NCBI GenBank assembly: GCA_001770725.1
Contig: MERU01000004.1
Coordinates: 186,001 to 250,000, forward strand
From: Burkholderiales bacterium RIFCSPHIGHO2_01_FULL_63_240
GTDB lineage: Bacteria; Pseudomonadota; Gammaproteobacteria; Burkholderiales; Burkholderiaceae_C
DNA length: 64,000 nucleotides
Reading direction: 5' to 3'
The notes under the pieces are model-generated. The model searched no databases, was not told the DNA's origin, and worked only from the letters and a program-made list of their open reading frames with translations. Below are positions 9,681 to 17,071 of the stretch, one piece after another. Each line of letters starts with the position of its first letter. Position 1 is the first letter of the stretch. A program made the position numbers and the translations under genes.

Positions 9681-10119
9681 CACTGAGGCACGGGTTCTCA
9701 TTGAGCCCAAAGTTCTCGCTCGTCTGTCCATCTACAGGCAACTGCGGCCCCGAGACCCTGAGTCGGGTGGAATCCTCTTGGGATACCGGCGAGGAGAGCA
9801 CCTGCATGTTGTTGACGCCACCGAGCCCCATCCACGCGATCGCCGGAGCCGCTTTGGATTCCACCGTAAGGAGTCGTACCACCAGTCCATGGCTGTCAGG
9901 AAATGGACTGAAAGCGGCCAGAAGATGGACTACCTCGGGGAGTGGCATACGCATCCAGAGCAGCTGCCAACGCCTTCATCAACCGACATCAGAAGCTGGC
10001 TGGACATCACCGACAACAAGACCAATCCCATGGTGTTTCTAATCATCGGTATCTCCAATGTCTGGGTGGGTGTCGGGCTTGGTAGCGGCCACAGATCAAC
10101 CGACTTGCTGGTGCCATGA
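9652..10119 (+). CDS. cap3: CBASS Cap3, JAMM/Mov34 isopeptidase
   Basis: Cap3 removes Cap2-made conjugates and tunes CBASS. The 155-residue JAB/MPN domain has the complete metalloprotease signature: a Glu in PESGGILLGYR and the H-x-H...S-x2-D zinc motif in EWHTHPEQLPTPSSTD. The start is ATG 9652 (or the adjacent ATG 9655), inside the 3' end of cap2; there is no strong ribosome site, so expression is probably coupled to cap2. It is last in the CBASS operon. A perfect 12-bp palindrome (CGCATGCATGCG, 10121-10132) lies just after the stop codon. Confidence 0.9.
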   Translation: MMLRSQPYGSTEARVLIEPKVLARLSIYRQLRPRDPESGGILLGYRRGEHLHVVDATEPHPRDRRSRFGFHRKESYHQSMAVRKWTESGQKMDYLGEWHTHPEQLPTPSSTDIRSWLDITDNKTNPMVFLIIGISNVWVGVGLGSGHRSTDLLVP

Positions 10120-10303
10120 GCGCATGCATGCGTGGACAACGCCACCGTCAATCGACGGGATTTGGGGGGCTTCTTCGCATGGATAACACGCCGTGAGGCT
10201 CAAGTCATGTTGATTTGGCACCATCTCTCCAGCAGACTGAAAGGGCTACCTGTGGACATCGCGTTCACGCAGCCTTCAATGGAGATCTAGGTCTCCCAGA
10301 AGT
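10120..10303. other. Gap between the CBASS operon and the hairpin-rich plasmid-like segment
   Basis: No gene is supported here. The only structure seen is the palindrome at 10121-10132 and short dyads such as GGAGA...TCTCC near 10280-10296. The change in gene organisation across this gap makes it the likely boundary of the defence module, but no repeat or attachment site is recognisable. Confidence 0.4.
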
Positions 10304-10545
10304 CCAGCCATGCTGGCGTCGCAGTCGTGACCTGCCTTGTAGAAGCTGAACCTCGGTTCAGCTAGGCCATTTCAATGGCCTAGTGCCTCGTTCAGCCCTC
10401 ATGCTGAACACCGTGTCATCGGCGCACCTCACCGTGCCGCCGCCGAGCCGCTTCAACCGCCAGGGCTGAAGCATCCCAAGTTGGGGAACCACCATGTTCC
10501 CCATCGGGACGAGGCGTTCCCCTTCACACCCTGAAGGAGAACGTC
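10304..10545 (+). ncRNA. Structured leader, copy 1 (candidate radC-type RNA motif) with tandem hairpins
   Basis: The leader begins with the hairpin CCAGC-CAT-GCTGG (10304-10316), then a 21-nt core (10317-10337, starting CGTCGCAGTCGT). Perfect hairpins follow at 10345-10362 (GCTGAAC/GTTCAGC), 10363-10382 (TAGGCCATT/AATGGCCTA) and 10390-10409 (GTTCAGC/GCTGAAC), with another at 10450-10472 (GCTTCA/TGAAGC). At 10483-10522 a GGGGAAC arm can pair with either of two GTTCCCC copies (10496-10502 or 10516-10522), a possible switch. A strong GAAGGAG site precedes ATG 10546. The core recurs at 13203-13223 upstream of radC with one substitution and a different but equally paired 5' stem. Identification as the published radC RNA motif is from memory and untested. 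Confidence 0.6.
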
Positions 10546-10722
10546 ATGAACGCAGGCCCTCATGCGACAAGGGAAACGCGCGCCATTTGCGTGCTGTTGG
10601 GTGGCTCCGGGCTTGCCCGCGAGCCTGTGATCAGTCCTGCAGTGCTACCCGCATTGCTGAAGCCTGCGCCGCCTGTCTCGCGACAGGTCGAACAGGTCAT
10701 GGCTTACCGTGCTGCCGCCTGA
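10546..10722 (+). CDS. Small 58-residue protein, unknown function
   Basis: ATG 10546 follows an ideal GAAGGAG ribosome site 7 nt upstream and opens a 58-codon frame ending at TGA 10720-10722. The predicted product starts MNAGPHATRETRAICVLLGG and ends QVMAYRAAA; no domain is recognised. It is preceded by the long structured leader, as the neighbouring genes are by theirs. Gene calling rests on the ribosome site and leader organisation rather than on homology. A longer overlapping frame from 10494 lacks these signals. Confidence 0.6.
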   Translation: MNAGPHATRETRAICVLLGGSGLAREPVISPAVLPALLKPAPPVSRQVEQVMAYRAAA

Positions 10723-11024
10723 ACCACTTGACTGTGGTCCAGCATCAGCACATCGATACCGTGGCGATTAACCTCGCCCGCAGTTCGGGTCGAACACGAG
10801 ACGAAGCTCTGGCCTTCGTTGCCTCGCCCGTCTTGTGCCCGCCCGCGTTCGCATCCCATTGAAGTCAAGCCCGATTGATCGGGAGCCCTCGACTTCATGG
10901 GATGCGAACCGTCTTTCATGTGCCTCGGCCATTCGGCTGTGCTGCACTTCCACGCAACCCTTTGGGGAGTCCACCGTCTCCCCGCCGGGATAGGTGTGCC
11001 CTCCTCCTTTCTGGAGTTCACACC
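10723..11024 (+). promoter_or_regulatory. Hairpin-dense leader of the 168-residue gene
   Basis: Short perfect hairpins recur: ACCAC-N6-GTGGT near 10722, GTTCG-GGT-CGAAC near 10785, ACGAAG-N7-CTTCGT near 10801, the long inverted repeat at 10848-10908, and GGGGAG-N8-CTCCCC at 10964-10983. Just before the gene, GGTGTG and CACACC bracket the ribosome-site region, and a CTCC-rich arm faces the GGAG, so the ribosome site could be masked in one fold. No protein-coding frame is convincing here. Confidence 0.5.
10848..10908. repeat. Long inverted repeat, 18 paired bases per arm
   Basis: The left arm, 10848-10866 (TTCGCATCCCATTGAAGTC), pairs with 10891-10908 (GACTTCATGGGATGCGAA), broken only by one bulged T. 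The loop itself contains the smaller perfect hairpin CCCGAT-TG-ATCGGG. It is the largest dyad in the segment and could act as an RNA stem, terminator without a U tract, or single-stranded DNA structure. Confidence 0.85.
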
Positions 11025-11531
11025 ATGAATCATGAAGCGTCCCGCGTTCGCCCCAAACGCAGCTGTGTCGAGATTGAAGAGTCTCGCGCCTGGATGGGCT
11101 TTTACCGCCGTGTGGGTCAGGACCCTGTTATGGCCGCCGAAGTCATGGCCCAGTTGGAAGCTGATCCACTGATGAAGCGCAACCACCTGGCCCTGTACCT
11201 GTGCTGCAAGCAATCCTTGCGGACACACAAAGCCACAGCCGCACGCAACAGGCGCATCGGTCAGTTCGTGCGTTGGCTGTTCCATGGCGTTTTTGTTGCG
11301 CCAGCTTTGGCACTTCGCCACATGCTGCTCCAAGGCGGCGACATCGCCGTTGAATGCCTGCCACCTACTGCCAACGAACCGGCAGCAACCCAAGTCAAGC
11401 GCCTGAAGAAAGCGCCGGAGTTTGCCCAGGCTCATTCGTCTTTTGAAGCTCAAGCTTCTGTGCCCAAGGACGCGCCATCCGCCACCTCGGGAGAGCCGTC
11501 AAAGCCCAATGCTGTGTCTCAGACAGCCTGA
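11025..11531 (+). CDS. Hypothetical protein of plasmid/ICE type, 168 residues
   Basis: The start ATG 11025 follows CTGGAG with good spacing and a hairpin-rich leader. The product begins MNHEASRVRPKRSCVEIEES, has a basic N-terminal half (GRVG-like and MKRNHL segments), one possible hydrophobic helix near residues 83-105 (VRWLFHGVFVAPALAL) and a low-complexity Ala/Pro/Ser tail. No family was recognised. Its position in a run of small leader-preceded genes ending in radC suggests mobile-element accessory functions; this is inference. Confidence 0.6.
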   Translation: MNHEASRVRPKRSCVEIEESRAWMGFYRRVGQDPVMAAEVMAQLEADPLMKRNHLALYLCCKQSLRTHKATAARNRRIGQFVRWLFHGVFVAPALALRHMLLQGGDIAVECLPPTANEPAATQVKRLKKAPEFAQAHSSFEAQASVPKDAPSATSGEPSKPNAVSQTA

Positions 11532-11703
11532 TTGCCCGCACGTCAAGACCACCGCGTCTTGACCGTGCCGGGGCCAGCGCCCTGGCCCAGCCCAGATCGA
11601 CCCACGCGCCTGCCCATCTGCTGGTGGTGCATGCCGCGTCCTCCCCCATTTCGCCCGTATCTGCCCGAGTGGCAGTGCGGCACACCCACGGAAGGAATTT
11701 CCC
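11532..11703 (+). promoter_or_regulatory. Hairpin leader of the 76-residue gene
   Basis: Two strong stems follow the upstream stop: GCAC-GTCAAGAC with GTCTTGAC-CGTGC (one bulge, about 11538-11568) and GGGCCAG with CTGGCCC (about 11571-11589). A GGAAGGAA ribosome site precedes ATG 11704. The arrangement repeats the pattern seen at the other genes of this segment. Confidence 0.45.
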
Positions 11704-11934
11704 ATGACCACTGCAACCGACGCCTTGTGCGCCATCGAGAAGCGTGCCCACCGGGCCATCGTGCAGGAACTGCGCTTGCTGATCAAGGAAGTGCAGGCCC
11801 TTCAGCCTGGCCTGGCAGGTGATGACAGCGCACATGCCCATGCACTGCTGCTGAAGCTGGAGCACCTCCGACAAAGCCAAGTGGTGGACAGCGTCTGCGA
11901 TCAGCCGCCCATCCGGTTGGCCGCGCAAGGCTGA
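11704..11934 (+). CDS. Small hypothetical protein, 76 residues
   Basis: ATG 11704 has a GGAAGGAA ribosome site. The product is Ala/Leu-rich and predicted mainly helical (HRAIVQELRLLIKEVQAL, then ALLLKLEHLRQSQ), as in small coiled-coil or regulatory proteins. No family was recognised. It shares the leader-plus-small-gene format of its neighbours. Confidence 0.55.
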   Translation: MTTATDALCAIEKRAHRAIVQELRLLIKEVQALQPGLAGDDSAHAHALLLKLEHLRQSQVVDSVCDQPPIRLAAQG

Positions 11935-12019
11935 TACCGACCTGATAGCGAAACAACACGCCTGCGGGGCCACGGCCCGAGCGGCGGTGCGTCCCCAGGC
12001 TTCCACACAAGGAATCCTC

Positions 12020-12691
12020 ATGACCACCGTCACACTCAACCTGGAGCAAAAGCTCTATGTCATCACGGAGCGATCAGGCCACAGTTGCTTTGGCTTTGAC
12101 AATGCTCGCGATCATGCCAACCAGATCGCACAGCAACTCGACCAAAGCCACCTGGCCTTTGCGCCAGGCGACTACGCCACGCTGGCGGGCTATCAGAAAT
12201 ACCTGACGGCCACAGCCGCATGGGGCCGATCCCCACTGAACCACCGCACCTACTTTGCGCCCGGGACCGATCCCAAAGCGGCCAAGGTGCTGGAGTCCTA
12301 TCGCCGAACTGGCGAGAAGATCCGCCTGATACTTGGCGACCTGGCCACGGGTGAACCGTGGCTTGATGAGCATGGCGTGGTCGGCCGCATTAGCCGATCT
12401 GGCGGCATGCTCAAAATCCCCCTGCTGGTCGAGCCTGGCGAGTCAGGTGGCGGCGCCATTTTGACCGACTGCATCCTGTGCCTGGTGGACTGGCAGACCG
12501 GCAACACGCCGTATCGGCATCCAGCCTATCGCGAGGCCAACTTGAGCCTGTCGCCCAATGAATGCCCTGACCTGCCATGGGCCGTGAGGCGAGGCAGCGA
12601 TGCCATCGCTTGTTTCGCGGACATCAGCAAGGCCGCTGCCTACCTGGCCTTCATGCGCGGCGCCACCATCGAGCCACGTGTCTTTGCTTGA
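12020..12691 (+). CDS. Hypothetical plasmid/ICE protein, 223 residues
   Basis: The chosen ATG 12020 follows an AAGGAA site. The product begins MTTVTLNLEQKLYVI and looks globular and soluble, without signal peptide or membrane segment; it contains Trp/Tyr-rich stretches (YQKYLTATAAWG; DWQTGNTPYRHPAYRE) but no recognised catalytic motif. Codon use and the ribosome site support a real gene. The GC-rich leader 11935-12019 holds only weak dyads. Confidence 0.6.
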   Translation: MTTVTLNLEQKLYVITERSGHSCFGFDNARDHANQIAQQLDQSHLAFAPGDYATLAGYQKYLTATAAWGRSPLNHRTYFAPGTDPKAAKVLESYRRTGEKIRLILGDLATGEPWLDEHGVVGRISRSGGMLKIPLLVEPGESGGGAILTDCILCLVDWQTGNTPYRHPAYREANLSLSPNECPDLPWAVRRGSDAIACFADISKAAAYLAFMRGATIEPRVFA

Positions 12692-12717
12692 TGAACCGCC
12701 AGGCGGCGTGCTCCATG

Positions 12718-12966
12718 CTACGCCGCTGAACGGCATTGCTGGTACTCCCGGTCGATCAGCCAATGCAGAAACTGGGTGTCCCTGGAGACGCCCCAATAGT
12801 GCGCCTTGCATTGCGCGATGTAGGCATCCAGGTCAGCCAGCGTGCGGATGCCGACAGGCTCCAAATCGGTGATCAGCTTGAAGCGCTCAATCTCTCGCCG
12901 AGTGAGCCGGATATGGAGGCCAAAACGGATCATGGTCGTGCTCGTTGCATGGGTTCGAGTCGCCAT
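12718..12966 (-). CDS. Small hypothetical protein on the opposite strand, up to 82 residues
   Basis: This frame encodes a compact basic protein (RFGLHIRLTRREIERFKLI... then HYWGVSRDTQFLHWLIDREY). The internal ATG at 12933 is an equally likely start, since no clear ribosome site marks either. It is convergent with the 223-residue gene. No family was recognised; the composition is protein-like, but the gene is supported only by its frame. Confidence 0.45.
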   Translation of the reverse strand: MATRTHATSTTMIRFGLHIRLTRREIERFKLITDLEPVGIRTLADLDAYIAQCKAHYWGVSRDTQFLHWLIDREYQQCRSAA

Positions 12967-13323
12967 CTTGGCGAAATTTCAGGCCCGTGTCACGGCTTTG
13001 GCCACCCACTGAAACAAGATTTCTGTACTGAACTTCAGGTGATATTCAGCTATCACCCAGGCGTGCACTCGACAATGACCCGGTTCCATGGGGCCTTGTC
13101 CATGGCATGCAGCGATCAAGGCTTGAACGCTTCTGACCATCACGACACACTGCCCACCGCTACCTGCATTCCATCGCGGAATGCGCTCCGACCTTGAGTC
13201 GGCGTCGCAGTCGTCACCTGCCTCATTGACCGTGCTGGCCTCGCGTCAGCACATCCCGAGCGGGAACATCCATCCCCTCGGGACTGGACGTTCCCGCTTT
13301 TCCTTTTTGTGAAGGAGAAATCC
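12967..13323 (+). ncRNA. Structured leader, copy 2 (candidate radC-type RNA motif) upstream of radC
   Basis: Perfect hairpins occur at 13038-13057 (GGTGATA/TATCACC), 13086-13105 (CCATGG/CCATGG) and 13166-13184 (GCATTCC/GGAATGC). Then comes CCGAC-CTTGA-GTCGG (13188-13202), the 21-nt core shared with copy 1 (13203-13223), a GTGCTG/CAGCAC stem (13232-13252) and a GCGGGAAC/GTTCCCGC stem (about 13260-13297). The last stem is followed by TTTTCCTTTTT, which could make it a terminator or attenuator just before the AAGGAG ribosome site of radC. The 5' stem differs from copy 1 at several bases yet stays paired, which supports an RNA structure. Confidence 0.6.
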
Positions 13324-13905
13324 GTGAATGTCACCCACTTGTCCAGTGCCGAACTGGTCAGCGAGTTACTCGCCGCACCTGTTCGCCAAGCTCCCCTCCC
13401 TTTGCCCTGCGCCTGCGATGCAGCAGCGACATACCAGGCCGTTGAGCACGCTCCCCCTGAGCTGGCCCACAAACTCAGCATCGCACGTGAGCTGCTGCTG
13501 CGAGACATGCGCGCCAAAATGCTGGATGGACCGGTCATGGCGTCACCCAAGGTTGTCAAGGACTGGTTGTGCATGTACTGCGCCGGTTTGGAGCACGAGG
13601 TGTTCCTTGTGCTGTACCTTGACGCCCAGCATGTTCTGATCGAGGCCGAAGAGATGTTCCGGGGAACATTGACCCAAACGTCTGTTTACCCTCGTGAGGT
13701 CGTCAAAAGCGCGCTGGCCCACAACGCGGCATCCGTTTTGTTGGCCCATAACCACCCGAGCGGTCAATTGTCGCCAAGCAGTGCAGACGAACTCTTGACC
13801 CAGACGCTGAAATCCTCTTTGATGATGGTGGACGTGCGCGTGCTCGACCATTTCGTCGTAGGAGGAGACCGCGTCCTGTCTTTTGCGGAACAGGGTTTGC
13901 TGTGA
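13324..13905 (+). CDS. radC: RadC-like JAB-domain protein
   Basis: The 193-residue protein is a RadC/UPF0758-family metalloprotease-like fold. The JAMM signature is present in the second half: LLAHNHPSG-Q-L-SPSSADE, with the H-x-H and the S-x2-D zinc motif, preceded by EVFLVLYLDAQHVL. Compared with chromosomal RadC it lacks much of the N-terminal helix-hairpin-helix region, as is common for copies on mobile elements. GTG 13324 is chosen because AAGGAG lies 6 nt upstream. The biochemical function of RadC is not established; DNA repair involvement is disputed. Confidence 0.85.
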   Translation: MNVTHLSSAELVSELLAAPVRQAPLPLPCACDAAATYQAVEHAPPELAHKLSIARELLLRDMRAKMLDGPVMASPKVVKDWLCMYCAGLEHEVFLVLYLDAQHVLIEAEEMFRGTLTQTSVYPREVVKSALAHNAASVLLAHNHPSGQLSPSSADELLTQTLKSSLMMVDVRVLDHFVVGGDRVLSFAEQGLL

Positions 13906-13965
13906 AGAGGCCGGCCACCCTAGCCCGCATGGCACAGCCTCATTCCTGCCAAGAAGGAGTCCGCC

Positions 13966-14271
13966 TTGGATAACCTAATCGTGACCAGGTTGTTGGAACT
14001 GGTCGAGCCTCTGGCCGCGCTGTCGATCAGCCACTTGACGGCCACCACACGCCAGAAACTGGCCAATGACGATTTGTCAGTCAACGTGTACCCGAACGAC
14101 TATGGTGGCTTCGTCTACGTGGGCGACCCACCCTACACGGTGCCCGCTGAGAGCGATATGGCCACGATCTTCGAAGCAGCCAGATTGGCTGGCATCGTCT
14201 GGCTCAAGTTCGACAGCGATGCAGCCATCGTGGACGGGCTGCCGATTTTCGAAGAGACCGATCCCCTTTGA
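13966..14271 (+). CDS. DUF5983-like small protein
   Basis: The 101-residue product has the pattern I associate with DUF5983 proteins of integrative elements: an early SISHL segment, YPNDYGGFVYVG in the middle and WLKFDSDAAIVDGLPIFE at the end. TTG 13966 is used as start because AAGGAGT precedes it. Function is unknown. The gene is 60 nt downstream of radC, in the same direction, and ends just before a strong terminator, so the two probably share a transcript. Confidence 0.6.
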   Translation: MDNLIVTRLLELVEPLAALSISHLTATTRQKLANDDLSVNVYPNDYGGFVYVGDPPYTVPAESDMATIFEAARLAGIVWLKFDSDAAIVDGLPIFEETDPL

Positions 14272-14279
14272 CCCCCACC

Positions 14280-14314
14280 GGGCGTCGCGCCCTCAGGCCG
14301 ACGCCCATTTTTTT
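14280..14314 (+). terminator. Rho-independent terminator after the radC segment
   Basis: The 8-bp stem GGGCGTCG/CGACGCCC (14280-14287 with 14299-14306) is followed by ATTTTTTT. It ends rightward transcription of the DUF5983-like gene and overlaps the 3' end of the convergent SbcC-like gene. Confidence 0.85.
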
Positions 14315-16779
14315 GCGCCATCTACAGTCACCCCGCGATCGCGCATCGCATCCAGGTCGATCACGGCGTCGGCCATGGCGGTCAACTCCGGCGTTTGCGA
14401 CACAAAAAACTCCCGCTGGTAGCCGCCCACGCGCAGCACCTCGCGCTTCATGGCCATGAACATGCGTTTGCGCTCGGGGTCCAGCGCCCCATCGGCTTCG
14501 TCAGAAAACAAGGCGTCGTAGCGCCGACCTGCATGCTGCGCCAGGTACAGCGCCACCGCCCGCGTCAGGCACTCGTTGACCCACACGCGCTCCCCTCCGC
14601 TCATCAGGCCCAGGCTCTTGCAGTCCCCCGACTCGCCGTCATGCACGACGATGTCAAAGCCCTCGCGTTGCTCTCCCTTGCCTGTCTCCACCAGCGTGAG
14701 GATGGACACGGTGAAGCGTGGGCCATAACAGGCCAGCAGCAAGTCATTGGCCAATCCAGACAAAGCCGGGCCTGCATCGTCAATGGCCAGGGCGATCAGG
14801 CCATCGTTGCTCATGCATCGGGCAAACAGGTTCCAACTTCCCAAGCTGTCCTCCGCTCGGGCCATGCGGGATTGCACCTGCACACGCCGATGAGCCAGGG
14901 CCCGCACCTGAGCCATCAATTCAATCCTGGACTGGGCATCGCGCTCGGCGGCCAAGTGGGCTTGCTCAGCGATGGACAAGGCCAGGCGCGCTTGGGCCTC
15001 AGCCTGGGCGGCAGCAGCCAGCATCTGATGGTCAAAGGGCGTTGGCAAACCATGAAGCACCGCGTCCAGGCGATTGAGCGCCTCCCGGAAATGCTGCGCC
15101 TGTTGCACCAGCGCCTGCGCGATCCGCTGGCGTGTTGCCTCGATCTGTTGGCGCTCGGCCTGCTCTTCGGTCGTCTCGTTGCCTTGGGTCCGGCCAAGCT
15201 CTGCCATCAATGAGGACAGTTCAAGCTCAAGGGTCTGCAAGGCGGCGCAGGCTTGGCTGATCTGGCCCGCCCTGGTCGCCAGCAGCGACAAGCGAGACAC
15301 CCGTGTTCGAGCCATGTCGCCCAAGCGTTCGGCCCGGGCCAGCGCTTGCGGCGCCTGGGCCAGCTCTTCGTACCGATGGCGGATCAGGGAGAGTTCCTGT
15401 TCTGCGAGGGCCTTGTCCTGCGCCAGGCGGCTGATCTGGCCTTGTGCGCTGGGTATGAGGGTCTGGGCTTCATGCGCATCCCCCAGCAGCTTGCATTGCC
15501 CTTGCAGATCGGTGCCTGCACAAGGCACCTCACCAACCAGGCCAAAGCGGTGCGCCAACTCCTGAGCCTTCAAAGCCGCCCTGCCTGCCTCCAGTTCAAT
15601 GCTGGCGAGCTTCTGCACCAGCAGTCGTTCCGTGGCCTGTGCATCCCTCATCGCCTGCACCTGCTGTCGGCACACAACGATCTCCTGTTGCCTGGCACTC
15701 AGCACCAGTTCAGCCAGAGGCAGGCGATGTGCCGCACGCTGGACAGCGCCAGCCTCTTCGAGCACGTTCAGGCACTGGCGACGTGACTGCATGACCGTGC
15801 TCTGCCGAGACTGCGCATGCGTGCGCCGACTGTTGATGCGTTGCGCCAAGCGCTCCAGGCCCTGCAACGCATCCTGCTCTTGAGCCTTGAGCCCCTCGAT
15901 GGCTCGCGTGCCGGCAGCGATCAACGCCTTGCGCTCCTCAAGCAACTGCGTACGGCGCGCCTCGGTGCTCTGTGACTGATCCCGTTGAGCCTGCAAGAGG
16001 GCATGGCCAACCCGATGCCCATCCAATGCCTGCAGCGCTTGTTGTCGCTCAATCAAGGTCTGCGCAACTCGGTCAGATGCACCTTGCAAGCGATGCAGCC
16101 CCGCATCCAGGCGAGCCTGCTCCGCATCCAGCCCGGACAACTCCTGCCTGATGGCCGACAGCCCGGCCTTGATCAGCTTGGCGGTGTCATTGGCCTTTTG
16201 CCCCAACGCTCGGATTTCTTCCTGGCCGAGCAAGTCGGACAGCAGGCTCTTGATCTCGGCATTGCGGTAGGTGCTGAGCTGGCGCTTGCCCTGCGCCGAG
16301 AACGCCGAGGTGAAGAAGGTATCAGCGCTGCCACAAATCGCTTCAACACAGCGGGTGTAGGTCTCGACCTTGCCGTCGGACACCAGACCATCATCAAGGC
16401 ACACGGGGCGCCATTGGCCCGCATCACTGAGCGCATGCAAATAGGCCTCGGTCTTGCGGCGCCCGTTGAACCGGATCACCACTTGGGATCGATAGCACCG
16501 CCCCTCATGTGACCAGGTCAGATCCTTCTCGTTCTCGGGCAGACAGACATGGTCGTAGTAGGAAAAGCCGCCGGGGCCGCTCAAGGCCGCCCGTGACGGC
16601 ATCGTCAGATAGGGGTGCATGTTGTCCATCAGCGTGGTCTTGCCCCGCCCATTGGCCCCGGCAATGGCGACGAGTTCAGCGCCATCGGCCAGGCGCTCGA
16701 AGTCCAGGGTCAACACGTCTTGCCCCAGGCCATAACGGATGCCCCGAAAGCCTTTGAGGGTGAGTTTCAGTGGTTGCAT
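14293..16779 (-). CDS. SbcC/Rad50-like ATPase
   Basis: This 828-residue SMC-like ATPase has Walker A GANGRGKTT at residues 41-49, two long coiled-coil arms rich in Gln, Arg and Ala, an ABC signature LMSGGE (about 726) and Walker B LFSDEADGALD (about 757). Between the arms lies CAGTDLQGQC (about 420-430), a Cys-x8-Cys apex in place of the classical CxxC zinc hook. Such ATPases pair with an SbcD nuclease to process DNA ends and hairpins. The partner is present at 29777-31039 on the same strand, separated by about 13 kb of unrelated genes. ATG 16779 has a GGAG site 6 nt upstream. Confidence 0.85.
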   Translation of the reverse strand: MQPLKLTLKGFRGIRYGLGQDVLTLDFERLADGAELVAIAGANGRGKTTLMDNMHPYLTMPSRAALSGPGGFSYYDHVCLPENEKDLTWSHEGRCYRSQVVIRFNGRRKTEAYLHALSDAGQWRPVCLDDGLVSDGKVETYTRCVEAICGSADTFFTSAFSAQGKRQLSTYRNAEIKSLLSDLLGQEEIRALGQKANDTAKLIKAGLSAIRQELSGLDAEQARLDAGLHRLQGASDRVAQTLIERQQALQALDGHRVGHALLQAQRDQSQSTEARRTQLLEERKALIAAGTRAIEGLKAQEQDALQGLERLAQRINSRRTHAQSRQSTVMQSRRQCLNVLEEAGAVQRAAHRLPLAELVLSARQQEIVVCRQQVQAMRDAQATERLLVQKLASIELEAGRAALKAQELAHRFGLVGEVPCAGTDLQGQCKLLGDAHEAQTLIPSAQGQISRLAQDKALAEQELSLIRHRYEELAQAPQALARAERLGDMARTRVSRLSLLATRAGQISQACAALQTLELELSSLMAELGRTQGNETTEEQAERQQIEATRQRIAQALVQQAQHFREALNRLDAVLHGLPTPFDHQMLAAAAQAEAQARLALSIAEQAHLAAERDAQSRIELMAQVRALAHRRVQVQSRMARAEDSLGSWNLFARCMSNDGLIALAIDDAGPALSGLANDLLLACYGPRFTVSILTLVETGKGEQREGFDIVVHDGESGDCKSLGLMSGGERVWVNECLTRAVALYLAQHAGRRYDALFSDEADGALDPERKRMFMAMKREVLRVGGYQREFFVSQTPELTAMADAVIDLDAMRDRGVTVDGAKKWASA

Positions 16780-17071
16780 GGTTGGCTCCAGCGGTTTGCT
16801 GAAACCAGTTTCCGACGCGATGTCACGTTGTCAACGTCTGCCTGTCAGTACGGTGAATGCCAGCACTGCAGCGGTTGCGGTCATTCAAGTTGAATGACCG
16901 AATGACCGCTTCCGACCCAATCCAGTCTGTCGAGGAGTTGAGAAGCAGTCGCTGCCGACGGCGGCGACCGATGAAGATGCCCTGCGTTTCGGTGCCAGTC
17001 AGCGTCTTGCGGCCCGCGCGGACGAGCCTTTATCGGTGGGGATGCACCACAGATTCCACCCACCTGAAGTT
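16780..17071. other. Left junction region between the SbcC-like gene and the redox block
   Basis: No gene is supported. The part next to the ATPase gene contains a perfect dyad ACGTTG-A-CAACGT. From about 16895 the sequence resembles decayed non-coding repeat debris (GACCGCTTCCGAC); a similar string (GTCCGCTTCCGGA) occurs in the gap at the other side of the block near 29542. This is the probable left edge of the insertion, but no precise junction is visible. Confidence 0.4.

Noticed and set aside
10494-10862. A 122-codon frame overlapping the 58-residue gene
   Set aside because: It starts inside the leader hairpin GGGGAAC/GTTCCCC, has no ribosome site, and its composition (Arg/Cys/His-rich) looks random.
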